A stretch of 27,985 nucleotides of DNA from a bacterium (GCA_030616165.1 JAUWXV010000023.1:1-27985); one strand, 5' to 3'; positions 8,151 to 16,625 are shown, counted from the first letter of the stretch. The notes: generated from the sequence alone by a model not told the origin. A program made the numbers and translations.

Positions 8151-8252
8151 TGTCATTGCGAGGAGTCCCGAGTACTCGGGACGACGTGGCAATCTCATTT
8201 TTTAGTTAGAATTATTTCGTGAGATTGCCACGACTGCGGACCCCCAATGACA
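8151..8252. repeat. Family C long inverted repeat
   Basis: Nested palindrome. TGTCATTG (8151-8158) pairs with CAATGACA (8245-8252). CGTGGCAATCTCA (about 8184-8196) pairs with TGAGATTGCCACG (8220-8232). GTCCCGAGT-ACTCGGGAC (8165-8182) is an inner perfect palindrome sharing the GAGTACTC core of family E. A second, rearranged copy lies at 21390-21475. Confidence 0.88.
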
Positions 8253-8583
8253 AAAAGGGCGATTTTTTTATAACACCAATTTGATTTAAACAACTTTTTG
8301 TTTATATTAATCTTAAAAATTCTATCGCAATTTTCAGATTAAAAATATTAAATATAATCTTTTTTTGTGGATGATAAATAATAGAAAGTTTGCTTTTCTA
8401 CCTTGGACAGACCCGCTGTGGACGGACTGTGGCGAAGCCTGCTTTCTTTCAAAGAGTGCAGGCTCTTTTTCAAAATATACAAAGTAGAGTTCCCCAAATA
8501 GATGATTTAATTAAAGATAAAAATTTACCAAAATTCAATTGGAACTTTTTAAAGTCAGAAAAATGTTTTTAATATCGAAAAGT
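8253..8583. other. Gene-free gap with a degenerate hairpin
   Basis: AT-rich spacer between galT and the bifurcating operon. 8436-8464 holds AGCCTGC-tttctttcaaagagt-GCAGGCT, which looks like a worn family E second module. A 60-residue frame (8390-8572) runs across it, but it has no recognisable domain and starts inside repeat sequence, so I do not call it a gene. Confidence 0.5.
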
Positions 8584-8608
8584 AGGGGCGACCCGCTGGG
8601 TCGCCCCT
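8584..8608. repeat. Family D hairpin repeat
   Basis: AGGGGCGACCC (8584-8594), loop GCT, GGGTCGCCCCT (8598-8608): a perfect 11-bp stem. Related copies are at 41-66 and 19041-19063. Confidence 0.85.
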
Positions 8609-8620
8609 GTGCGAATTTGA

Positions 8621-8699
8621 AATGTTACTAATATGTAAAAGAGAGTTTGTAACATTAAAGACAAAAGGAACCCTTATGGAACATAATAGGAGAATGTTC
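8621..8699 (+). promoter_or_regulatory. Leader of the bifurcating operon with two inverted repeats
   Basis: AATGTTAC (8621-8628) and GTAACATT (8649-8656) form a perfect 8-bp inverted repeat with a 20-bp gap, a possible operator. Just before the first gene, GAACAT (8679-8684) and ATGTTC (8694-8699) can pair, leaving the ribosome binding site AGGAGA (8688-8693) in the loop. No convincing -35/-10 pair was found here. Confidence 0.4.
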
Positions 8700-8700
8700 T

Positions 8701-9186
8701 GTGACAAATAAAGATTATATAGATATATTTTCCAGATTCAATGGTGAGGAAGGAGATTTAATCCCACTCCTCCAGGAGATTCAAGAAAAATTCGGATATA
8801 TCTCGGAAGAAGCAATAAAAAATATTTCCCGTTTTTTGAAAATCTCAGAAAATCAAATATTTGGAGTTGCTTCCTTCTATTCCCAGTTCAAGTTTATCGA
8901 GTCAGGAAAATACACAATTAAAGTCTGTATGGGAACAGCCTGCCATGTAAGAGGTTCGCTGAACATCCTGGATGAATTCAGGAGAAACCTTCACGTAGAG
9001 GCAGACGAGACAACTGACGACAAATTGTTTACTCTGGAAACGGTGAATTGTGTGGGAGCATGCGCCTTGGGTCCAATTGTTATCTTTAGTGGAGATTACC
9101 ATGGACAGATGAAAATAAAAATAGTCAGGGAACTCCTCGAAAAATATAAATCTAAGAATGAAAAGGAGAGTGAGACTGCTGTATGA
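8701..9186 (+). CDS. nuoE: NuoE/HydC-like [2Fe-2S] subunit of an electron-bifurcating complex
   Basis: A 161-residue thioredoxin-like ferredoxin, the size of HydC/HndA/NuoE subunits. The [2Fe-2S] ligands are visible as C76-x4-C81 and C117-x3-C121 (VCMGTACHVRG and VNCVGACALGP). The N-terminal helical part has LIPLLQEIQEKFGYI, typical of the family. It relays electrons to or from the NuoF-like flavin subunit. GTG 8701 is the start: AGGAGA lies at 8688-8693, and the nearby ATG at 8694 is out of frame. The next gene overlaps it by four bases (ATGA), a sign of translational coupling in a five-gene operon. Confidence 0.9.
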   Translation: MTNKDYIDIFSRFNGEEGDLIPLLQEIQEKFGYISEEAIKNISRFLKISENQIFGVASFYSQFKFIESGKYTIKVCMGTACHVRGSLNILDEFRRNLHVEADETTDDKLFTLETVNCVGACALGPIVIFSGDYHGQMKIKIVRELLEKYKSKNEKESETAV

Positions 9187-11069
9187 AAAACGGAATCAGT
9201 ATCAGACAACTGGAAGAGATTAGAGCCGGGATTTCGCAAACCAGAGAAAAAGATAAACCCTGTATAACGGTCTGCAGTGGGACAGGTTGTCATGCCCAGG
9301 GATGCGGAGAAATCGTTCGCGCATTCAGAGAAGAAATCAGGAAACTGGATATTGAGGAGTCCGTTGACATAAGGACTACAGGATGCCATGGCTTCTGCGA
9401 GCGAGGACCGATTGTTGTCATCTACCCCGAGGGCATATTCTATGAAAAGCTCAAAATCAAGAATGTTGCAGAGGTTGTTTCAGAAACAATAGTGAACAAG
9501 AGGATTATTGACAGACTTCTCTTTGTTGACCCCGTGACAAAGAAAAAAATTGTTCATGAGAAAGATGTGCCCTTCTATAAGAAACAGAAGCGTGTCGTTT
9601 TTGGGAACAACGGATTGATAGATCCGACTGATATCAAAGACTACATAGCTGTGGGCGGATATCAGGCTCTTGTGAAGGCATTTCGTGATATGACTCCAGA
9701 GGAGGTCATCGCTGAAATTAAAGTTTCGGGCTTAAGAGGAAGAGGAGGAGCAGGATTCCCCACAGGAAGAAAATGGGCGGACTGTCGCGGCACTATCTCC
9801 GACACGAAGTATCTCATTTGCAACGCCGACGAAGGAGACCCGGGTGCCTTCATGGACCGAAGCTTGCTGGAAGGTAATCCCCACAGCGTCATAGAAGGTA
9901 TGATAATCGGAGCATATGCTATTGGCGCTTCGGTGGGCGTTATCTACGTCCGAATGGAATATCCGCTTGCCGTAAAACATATAAAAATTGCTCTAAAAAA
10001 GGCAAGAGAATACGGGCTGTTGGGCAAATCAGTCCTTAAATCTGACTTTCGATTTGATATTCATGTGTTTCAGGGAGCGGGAGCCTTTGTCTCTGGAGAA
10101 GAGACTTCTATGATGGCTTCCATTGAAGGCAGGCGCTCTTTTCCAAGACCAAGACCGCCTTTTCCCACTCAGTCCGGTTTGTGGGGAAAACCCACGACTA
10201 TCAACAATGTGGAAACATGGGCTAATGTTACTCACATAATTGCGAAAGGAGCCGACTGGTATTCAAAGATTGGTACCAGGGACAGCAAGGGAACAAAGAT
10301 ATTCTCTCTGGTGGGCAAAATCAACAATACAGGCTTGGTTGAAGTACCTATGGGAATCACGCTGAGACAGATTATCTACGAAATCGGTGGCGGAATAAAG
10401 AACAAAAAAAAGTTCAAGGCTGTTCAGACTGGAGGTCCCTCGGGAGGATGTATCCCTGAGAATATGATTGATCTGCCCATAGACTATGAAACGCTGGCTG
10501 AGGCTGGTTCTATCATGGGCTCCGGCGGTATGATTGTGATGGATGAGGACACATGCATGGTGGATGTGGCTCTCTATTTCTTGAAGTTTACTCAGGAGGA
10601 GTCTTGTGGGAAATGTGTCCCCTGTCGGATAGGAACCGTGAAAATGGTAGAGATCCTGACTCGCATCACTGAAGGAAAAGGAGAAGAAGGAGATATTGAA
10701 AGGTTAGAAAATCTTGCCAGGACCATCAAAACACTTTCGCTTTGTGGGTTAGGACAGACTGCTCCGAATCCGGTGTTAACGACACTCCGCTATTTCAGAC
10801 CAGAATATCTGTCGCATGTGAAGGAGAAGCATTGTCCGGCTGCAGTCTGCAAGGAACTATTCGAATACCGAATAATCCCGGAAAAATGCACCGGATGTCA
10901 GCAGTGCGTCAAGGTGTGTCCCACAGATGCTATTACTGGAGCCAAGGCAGAATTACATATCCTTGATCCATTAAAATGTATTAAGTGCAGAGCCTGTTAT
11001 GAAATCTGTCGTTTCGACGCTATAGTCGGTGATGCTGTTCATCATCAGGTACAAACGGAGAATCTCTGA
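9183..11069 (+). CDS. nuoF: NuoF/HydB-like FMN- and NAD(H)-binding subunit with extra Fe-S domains
   Basis: A 628-residue protein with the full HydB/HndC layout. An N-terminal thioredoxin-like [2Fe-2S] domain has C31-x4-C36 and C68-x3-C72. The NuoF core has the FMN/NADH motif GLRGRGGAGFPTG (about residue 183) and NADEGDPGAFMDR (about 214). An SLBB-type region follows. A [4Fe-4S] site uses ESCGKCVPCRIG (about 472) plus the later SLCGLGQ Cys. The C-terminal ferredoxin domain holds two clusters (KCTGCQQCVKVCP and KCIKCRACYEICR). In HydABC- and Nfn-like bifurcating complexes this subunit contains the FMN proposed as the bifurcation or NAD(H) site. A plain complex I NuoF lacks both terminal Fe-S domains, so this is the soluble bifurcating type. 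It overlaps its neighbours by four bases and one base. Confidence 0.92.
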   Translation: MKNGISIRQLEEIRAGISQTREKDKPCITVCSGTGCHAQGCGEIVRAFREEIRKLDIEESVDIRTTGCHGFCERGPIVVIYPEGIFYEKLKIKNVAEVVSETIVNKRIIDRLLFVDPVTKKKIVHEKDVPFYKKQKRVVFGNNGLIDPTDIKDYIAVGGYQALVKAFRDMTPEEVIAEIKVSGLRGRGGAGFPTGRKWADCRGTISDTKYLICNADEGDPGAFMDRSLLEGNPHSVIEGMIIGAYAIGASVGVIYVRMEYPLAVKHIKIALKKAREYGLLGKSVLKSDFRFDIHVFQGAGAFVSGEETSMMASIEGRRSFPRPRPPFPTQSGLWGKPTTINNVETWANVTHIIAKGADWYSKIGTRDSKGTKIFSLVGKINNTGLVEVPMGITLRQIIYEIGGGIKNKKKFKAVQTGGPSGGCIPENMIDLPIDYETLAEAGSIMGSGGMIVMDEDTCMVDVALYFLKFTQEESCGKCVPCRIGTVKMVEILTRITEGKGEEGDIERLENLARTIKTLSLCGLGQTAPNPVLTTLRYFRPEYLSHVKEKHCPAAVCKELFEYRIIPEKCTGCQQCVKVCPTDAITGAKAELHILDPLKCIKCRACYEICRFDAIVGDAVHHQVQTENL

Positions 11070-13600
11070 TGAGCAAAGAGAATAAAACGGTAACTATAAA
11101 TATTGACGACCAAATCCTTGAAGTGGAAAAGGGATTAACTATACTTCGGGCTGCCGAACAGAATAACATCTACATTCCTGCACTCTGTTCCCACAAGAAT
11201 TTGACTCCTTTTGGAGGATGTCGCATGTGCATAGTGGAGGTGGAGGGAATGAGCGGTTTCCCCACGGCCTGCACCACACCGGTCGAGGAGGGAATGGTAA
11301 TAAAGACTCATACCGCTCAAGTTCAGGCATCGAGAGTGGAGATTTTACAGCTGATTTTGAGCGAACATACTTCAAGCTGCCTGATATGTGAAGAAAAGGA
11401 TGAATGCAAAGAATACATGGGCACCATCCGGAAGGCTGGTGTGACCACCGGATGCCGGTATTGTCCTAAGGATGGTCAGTGCGAACTGCAGGACCTGGTT
11501 GAGAAACTGGGTGTGAAAGAGATTAACTACCCCATCTATTATCGCAATCTCCGGGTGGAAAAAGATGACCCCTTCTATGACCGGGATTATAACCTTTGTA
11601 TCCTTTGTGGAAGATGTATCAGGGTCTGTCAGGAGATTCGCATTGCTAACACCTTGGCTTTTAAACAAAGGGGACCCAAAACGGTAGTCGGTCCGGCTTA
11701 TGACCGCACTCATATCGATGCGGGCTGCGAATTCTGCGGAGCATGCGTCTCAGTTTGTCCTACCGGTGCTCTCTCGGAAAAAGTTAGTAAGTGGGAGGGT
11801 AAAGCGGAACGAGAGGAGCTCACAACATGTCCCTTGTGTGGAGTGGGATGTCAAATCCGCCTTTTGATAAAGAAAAATGAAATCATTGGAAGTCTGCCTG
11901 CGGAAGACCCGTTGGTGAATAATGGACAGCTTTGTGTCAAGGGAAGATTCTGTGTTGCCGAACTGGTAAATAACTACCAACGTTTGAGGAAACCATATAA
12001 GACCCAGAACGGCACTAAGGTAGAAATCTTTTTGGAGGAAGCTGTCGAGTTGTCGGCTGAAAAACTCTCAGCATGCTCACCTGAACAGTTTGGAATGCTT
12101 GTTTCGCCCAACTGTTCCAATGAAGATTTATACATCGCCCAAAAATTTGCCCGTGTCGCCGTGGGTTCACATAATATTGATACCACTGCGAGAACCTTCT
12201 ATGGAACCGGATTCAACGCATTCTTGAACCTTATGAGAATGGCTGTTCCTCTTTCGGACGTTCTAAAAGCCTCAATAATCCTTTGTATCGGGCTGGATAC
12301 AAGGTTCGGAAGGTCAGTAGTGGGTGTCGAACTCCGAAAGGCAGTTGAAAGGGGGGCTAAAATTATTACCATCAATCCCCGCCATCATAATCTCACAATG
12401 ATCGCCGAGAAAGAGTTTCAACCTGTTCCTAAAATGGAAGTTAATCTTCTCAATTCACTTGTAATGTTGACAGAAAAAAAGAAAACACCGACTTCACAGT
12501 TCAGGTCAAAGAGAACGACTGGAAGTCTCAGTGGGGAACTTTCCACGGTTGCTAAAATGCTTAAGGAAGCCTCCGCTCCTGTATTCCTTGTGGGTTCAGA
12601 ATTTCTGCAATACGACGAAAGTCCGCAGATCCTTGAGGCAGTCGAAAAATTAGCCCGAAATGTTAGTGCCGGGATTCTTCCCTTGCCAGTTCAGAACAAT
12701 CTATTCGGTTCCGTTCTCATGGGCGTTTACCCTGAATTTTTGCCCGGCGGGTTTTCTTCCACTGGTAAAGAAAGGATAGATAATCTCAGAAAAAGGTGGA
12801 GTGCGGATGTTCCTAATTTCTCTTCTCAGTGGAACGCAGAAACACTTTCATCGGGGTCGAGGATGAAGGTACTTTATTTTATAGGAGAGGTTCCGCCGAA
12901 CAGCAGACCTCCATCGGATTTCTTGATTTTTCAAAACATTTATCCCCCGGATATTTCGTATGAACCCGACCTTGTCATTCCTTCTGCAGCCTTTACAGAG
13001 ATGGACGGGACATTCATCAATGGTGAAGGGCGAATTCAGCGGGTAAGAAAAGCTGTGGACCCTCCGGGTGAAGCCTTACCCGATTGGGAGATACTCTGTC
13101 GAATCGCCCAGAAAATGGGAATAAAAGGATTTGATTTCTCCAATGCACGCGAGATTTATGAAGAAATCTCCTCTTTGATAAAAGGATTTGGAGACTTTGA
13201 TAATACAAAACGCAAAGCGAATCCCATGATATGCGAAGGAGAGTTGAATATTCCTGAGACCAGGCCCTCAAGGACAAAGAAGGCAGACAAAAAGTTCCCA
13301 TTTCTTCTCAGTGTTTCAGTCGGTGAGCATACTTATCGTGGTTTCCCACTCTCAACCTGGGTGGAGGGATTAAAAAAATTGTTTACCGAGGGTATAATAG
13401 ACATAAACCCGGAAGATGCCAGAAAAACTGGAATATCCCGGAGTGATGAGGTCATAGTGACATCAGCCTACTTCGAGAAAATCTGGTCTGCAAATATTCT
13501 GAGTGAACAGACGCAGGGAACCCTTCACGTCACGCTGCCTCAGGGCGAATCCATTGGAAATAACCCACATCCAGTTAAAATAAGGAAGAAAGATGTTTAG
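11069..13600 (+). CDS. NuoG/FdhA-like Fe-S and molybdopterin-family subunit lacking formate dehydrogenase active-site residues
   Basis: An 843-residue protein. The N-terminus is NuoG-like: a [2Fe-2S] ferredoxin (CSHKNLTPFGGCRMC, from about residue 39), a His-Cys cluster region (HTSSCLICEEKDEC and CRYCPKDGQC), and two [4Fe-4S] motifs (CILCGRCIRVC about 177, CEFCGACVSVC about 220). The rest is a molybdopterin oxidoreductase fold: the Fe-S motif CPLCGVGC with CVKGRFC (about 254-293), DGTFINGEGRIQ, and a C-terminal molydop-binding segment (INPEDARKTGISRSDEV). Formate dehydrogenases have Cys/Sec-His here; this protein reads TTARTFYGTG (about 371-380), with neither. I infer an electron-relay or structural role as in NuoG, not formate oxidation. 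It is placed between NuoF-like and NfnA-like genes, overlapping the latter by eight bases. Confidence 0.85.
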   Translation: MSKENKTVTINIDDQILEVEKGLTILRAAEQNNIYIPALCSHKNLTPFGGCRMCIVEVEGMSGFPTACTTPVEEGMVIKTHTAQVQASRVEILQLILSEHTSSCLICEEKDECKEYMGTIRKAGVTTGCRYCPKDGQCELQDLVEKLGVKEINYPIYYRNLRVEKDDPFYDRDYNLCILCGRCIRVCQEIRIANTLAFKQRGPKTVVGPAYDRTHIDAGCEFCGACVSVCPTGALSEKVSKWEGKAEREELTTCPLCGVGCQIRLLIKKNEIIGSLPAEDPLVNNGQLCVKGRFCVAELVNNYQRLRKPYKTQNGTKVEIFLEEAVELSAEKLSACSPEQFGMLVSPNCSNEDLYIAQKFARVAVGSHNIDTTARTFYGTGFNAFLNLMRMAVPLSDVLKASIILCIGLDTRFGRSVVGVELRKAVERGAKIITINPRHHNLTMIAEKEFQPVPKMEVNLLNSLVMLTEKKKTPTSQFRSKRTTGSLSGELSTVAKMLKEASAPVFLVGSEFLQYDESPQILEAVEKLARNVSAGILPLPVQNNLFGSVLMGVYPEFLPGGFSSTGKERIDNLRKRWSADVPNFSSQWNAETLSSGSRMKVLYFIGEVPPNSRPPSDFLIFQNIYPPDISYEPDLVIPSAAFTEMDGTFINGEGRIQRVRKAVDPPGEALPDWEILCRIAQKMGIKGFDFSNAREIYEEISSLIKGFGDFDNTKRKANPMICEGELNIPETRPSRTKKADKKFPFLLSVSVGEHTYRGFPLSTWVEGLKKLFTEGIIDINPEDARKTGISRSDEVIVTSAYFEKIWSANILSEQTQGTLHVTLPQGESIGNNPHPVKIRKKDV

Positions 13601-14435
13601 ACTGATAACAAACCAGATGATTGTGCCTAATATTCATCTCTTAACGCTGGAGGCTCCGGCTGTTGCACGTCAGATGAAGCCGGGTCAGTTCGTGATTTTG
13701 CGTGCCGAGGAAGACGGAGAAAGAATACCAATCTCCGTCTCTGACTGGGATGCAGAAAAAGGGACTGTAACTGTTATGGTTATGAACGTGGGTATCACCA
13801 CTGATAGACTGGCATCACTTGAAACTGGAATCAGCATTCCAACTGTGGTGGGACCACTTGGTAATCCAACGAAAATTGAGAAATTTGGCACTGTTCTGTG
13901 TCTTGGCGGATGCTATGGGATTGGAAGCATTTTCCCGATTGCCAGAGCACTGAAAGAGAAAAATAACAGGGTTTTCACAGTTATCGAGGCCAGAAGTTCA
14001 TACCTTTTTTACTGGGAGGAAAAACTCAGAAAAGTTTCTGACAGAATTGTCCACATTACACGAGATGGAACGAAGGGCTACCGGGGACATGTGGGAAGAC
14101 TTCCCGAAATCATCAAGTCATTTCAAGAGCCTGTTAATAGAATCATCATTAACGGATGCACCTTCCTTTTGAAGAGAGGGTCGGATGTGAGCAGACCTCT
14201 GGGCATAGAAACTGTGGTCAGCTTGAATCCAATAATGATCGACGGAACTGGAATGTGCGGTGTGTGTCGTGTCACTGTCGGTTCTACAACAAAATTTGCT
14301 TGTGTGGATGGTCCCGATTTCGATGGACACCAGGTAGATTGGGCTGAACTTTTGCAAAGGCGAAAAACATACATGAAAGAAGAGGTTATCCCTCATAGGA
14401 CAAGCAGGTGCGAAGAGCACGCCAGAAAATCTTAG
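13593..14435 (+). CDS. Ferredoxin:NADP oxidoreductase alpha-like subunit (NfnA/SudB/PyrK family)
   Basis: A 280-residue flavoprotein of the NfnA family. The FAD domain has ERIPISVSDWD (about 47-57), in place of the usual RIPLTIADYD. The NAD(H)-binding half starts at LCLGGCYGIGSIFPIARALK. The C-terminal [2Fe-2S] site reads MIDGTGMCGVCRVTVG followed by FACVDGPDFDGH, giving Asp-x4-Cys-x2-Cys-x11-Cys. This is the Asp plus three Cys ligand set described for NfnA. In Nfn, this subunit carries FAD and a [2Fe-2S] cluster and uses NAD(H). Its start lies within the last codons of the upstream gene, and the NfnB-like gene follows 11 bases downstream. Both points support one complex. Confidence 0.87.
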   Translation: MFRLITNQMIVPNIHLLTLEAPAVARQMKPGQFVILRAEEDGERIPISVSDWDAEKGTVTVMVMNVGITTDRLASLETGISIPTVVGPLGNPTKIEKFGTVLCLGGCYGIGSIFPIARALKEKNNRVFTVIEARSSYLFYWEEKLRKVSDRIVHITRDGTKGYRGHVGRLPEIIKSFQEPVNRIIINGCTFLLKRGSDVSRPLGIETVVSLNPIMIDGTGMCGVCRVTVGSTTKFACVDGPDFDGHQVDWAELLQRRKTYMKEEVIPHRTSRCEEHARKS

Positions 14436-14446
14436 GAGATTAAGTT

Positions 14447-15850
14447 ATGTCTGAACCGAAGCCGAAAAAGGTGGACTTGAATAGAAGGGGAATGCCCAAA
14501 CAACTCCCAGAAGTGCGACGGCACAATTTCAACGAGGTGGCACTGGGATATCCTGTTAAAATTGCTGTGGAAGAGGCAGAGCGGTGCCTGCAGTGCAAAA
14601 AGCCAAAGTGTGTTTTAAAGTGTCCGGTGGAGATAGACATCCCAGGTTTTATAAAGTCTATTTCAGATAGAAACTTTACTGCCGGAGCCAGGATACTAAA
14701 GCAGAAAAACTGTCTTCCTGCAGTCTGTGGTCGAGTCTGCCCCCAGGAGGAACAGTGTGAAGAAGCATGCGTTTTGCTAAAAAAAGGAGGTCAGATTGCA
14801 ATTGGTCGCCTGGAGCGGTTCCTGGCAGACTGGGAGGCTGGGCAGGGAGAACTTGAGATGCCCAAAATTTCACCATTTACTGGAAGAAAGGTCGCCGTTG
14901 TGGGCGGTGGACCTGCGGGACTCACTGTGGCTGGCGATTTGATAAAATTAGGTCACCAGGTTACTATCTTTGAGGCTCTGCATGAGATGGGTGGAGTCCT
15001 GACTTACGGAATCCCGGAATTTCGACTTCCTAAGGCTATCGTGAACAGAGAAGTTGACTATCTCAAAAAACTCGGCGTCAAAGTAGTGAAAGACTTTGTA
15101 GTTGGCAAGACCAGAACAGTGGAAAGCATTCTGGAGGAATTTGACGCTGTATTTATCGGTTCGGGTGCTGGACTTCCCTGGTTTATGAAGATTCCCGGTG
15201 AAAATCTCAATGGTGTTTATTCGGCAAATGAATATCTGACCAGAATGAACCTGATGAAGGGTTTTCTATTCCCCCGGTTTAATACTCCCATAAAGAATCA
15301 TAAGCGCGTTGCGGTTATCGGTGGCGGAAATGTGGCAATGGACTGTGCAAGAGTTGCCCTGAGGCTCGGGGCAGAAACCAGGATCGTATATAGAAGGTCA
15401 AGGAAGGAACTTCCAGCACGCTTGGAGGAGATAGAAAATGCTGAAGAGGAAGGAGTTGTTTTCGATTTTTTGACCCTTCCTATTAAATACGCTGGTGATG
15501 AAAACGGATGGGTGAAAGAAATCGAGTGCCTGAGAATGAAACTGGGTGAGCCCGACTCCTCTGGAAGGAGAAGACCCATTCCAATTGAGGGCTCTGAATT
15601 TACTCTTCCTATGGACGCTGTAATCTGCGCTATTGGTAACAGCCCCAATCCGCTCATCTCCGCCGTAACACCTGGACTGGAAGTGGGGAAGTGGGGAAAC
15701 ATCGTTGCTGATGAAGAGACTGGCAAAACATCAATGGAGAGGGTTTGGGCTGGTGGGGATGTAGTAACCGGCGCGGCAACGGTTATACTCGCTATGGGAG
15801 CTGGACGAAAAGCCGCCAGATCTATCCACGAATATCTTTCCTCTCTTTAA
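14447..15850 (+). CDS. NfnB / glutamate synthase small subunit-like NADPH-binding flavoprotein
   Basis: A 467-residue protein of the NfnB/GltD family. The N-terminal double [4Fe-4S] domain has CLQCKKPKCVLKCP (about 47-60) and CGRVCPQEEQCEEAC. The FAD-binding Rossmann motif is VAVVGGGPAGLTVAG (about 148) with GIPEFRLPK. The NADPH-binding motif is VAVIGGGNVAMDCAR followed by YRRSRKELPAR, typical of NADP(H) specificity. The C-terminus has VWAGGDVVTGAATVILAMGAGR. No glutamate synthase large subunit lies nearby, and the NfnA-like gene is next door, so a transhydrogenase role fits better than glutamate synthesis. In Nfn this subunit holds the bifurcating FAD. The start at ATG 14447 has AGGAGATTAAG just upstream. 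It is the last gene of the operon. Confidence 0.87.
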   Translation: MSEPKPKKVDLNRRGMPKQLPEVRRHNFNEVALGYPVKIAVEEAERCLQCKKPKCVLKCPVEIDIPGFIKSISDRNFTAGARILKQKNCLPAVCGRVCPQEEQCEEACVLLKKGGQIAIGRLERFLADWEAGQGELEMPKISPFTGRKVAVVGGGPAGLTVAGDLIKLGHQVTIFEALHEMGGVLTYGIPEFRLPKAIVNREVDYLKKLGVKVVKDFVVGKTRTVESILEEFDAVFIGSGAGLPWFMKIPGENLNGVYSANEYLTRMNLMKGFLFPRFNTPIKNHKRVAVIGGGNVAMDCARVALRLGAETRIVYRRSRKELPARLEEIENAEEEGVVFDFLTLPIKYAGDENGWVKEIECLRMKLGEPDSSGRRRPIPIEGSEFTLPMDAVICAIGNSPNPLISAVTPGLEVGKWGNIVADEETGKTSMERVWAGGDVVTGAATVILAMGAGRKAARSIHEYLSSL

Positions 15851-16027
15851 ACAAATTACTGATAACAGAATATTATTTTGTCTGATTTACCAACTTTGAA
15901 GAACCTGCTTAACTGCGGCACTATAGTTTAACTAATACAGGGTATGGTTTTTCATAAAAATTTGTATGATACTATTGTTTTACTTGAACTTATTTATAGG
16001 ATTGAAATCCTGAAGTTTAAGATTAAT
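15851..16027. other. Gap downstream of the bifurcating operon
   Basis: AT-rich, with no gene and no clear stem plus T-run terminator. It ends at the stop of the convergent small gene. Confidence 0.4.
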
Positions 16028-16201
16028 TTATATCTCCTCAAACTCATACGAAAACAATTTTATAGTGTGGTTTGATTTTGGGTCCATAACCCAATTCGTG
16101 TTATTGGGTAATTTTTTAATAAATACAATTTCTCCCCTCTTTAGTTGGCAGTTCGATATATAAGAAAGGTCTTTCAATAATTTTGCTTTAAATATTTTCA
16201 T
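16028..16201 (-). CDS. Small hypothetical protein
   Basis: A 57-residue, lysine-rich protein that I do not recognise. It begins MKIFKAKLLKDLSY, has a GEIVFIKKLPNN segment and ends SYEFEEI. The alternation of hydrophobic and charged residues resembles a small beta barrel, but that is only an impression. I chose ATG at 16199-16201 (complement) because GAGGT lies about eight bases upstream on that strand; an upstream ATG at 16222 is also in frame. It is the only supported - strand gene and is isolated between repeat-bearing gaps. No transmembrane segment or signal peptide is visible. Confidence 0.5.
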   Translation of the reverse strand: MKIFKAKLLKDLSYISNCQLKRGEIVFIKKLPNNTNWVMDPKSNHTIKLFSYEFEEI

Positions 16202-16535
16202 AATATACCTCTTTTCTCGCACTTTAATCTTCTAAGAAAGATTGTTATTTATAGTTTACATCACAAGTAATTATATAAGATTTATGAATTTTGAGTTGAC
16301 AACTAATTTGATGAAATAGAATTGTAATTCTTTTATTCTATCATAATTAATAATTGCAACTTTCGTGCCACCTTGATAATAACAAATACCCGTATAAATT
16401 AGTTCCATAAATTTGTATTATTGTTAACATTTTGTCATAAATTTATCAAAATTTTTAATAGTAAAAGAAAAATTTAATGAATATTTGTAAATTATTTTAA
16501 TTTTTGTGTCTATATTTTTACAGTTCTCAAATTAC

Positions 16536-16568
16536 TGCTTGCGAAAGTGTTCTTCACCTTCGCCAGCA
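16536..16568. repeat. Family B hairpin repeat
   Basis: TGCTTGCGAAAGTG-ttctt-CACCTTCGCCAGCA, a long stem with two mismatches. Confidence 0.8.
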
Positions 16569-16625
16569 ACAATACACCCAAAAATTTGACAGTTAGGTTT
16601 AATAATATATTGTTAATGTGGGTAG

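Noticed and set aside
8390-8572. 60-residue frame before the bifurcating operon
   Set aside because: Starts in a degenerate repeat and has no recognisable motif.
11069-13600. Functional formate dehydrogenase alpha subunit
   Set aside because: Lacks the Cys/Sec and His of the active site.
14447-15850. Glutamate synthase small subunit in ammonia assimilation
   Set aside because: No large subunit nearby, and the adjacent NfnA-like gene points to an Nfn-type role.
16295-16322. Promoter-like TTGACA with TAGAAT
   Set aside because: Spacer of about 15 bases is too short, and no + strand gene follows closely.
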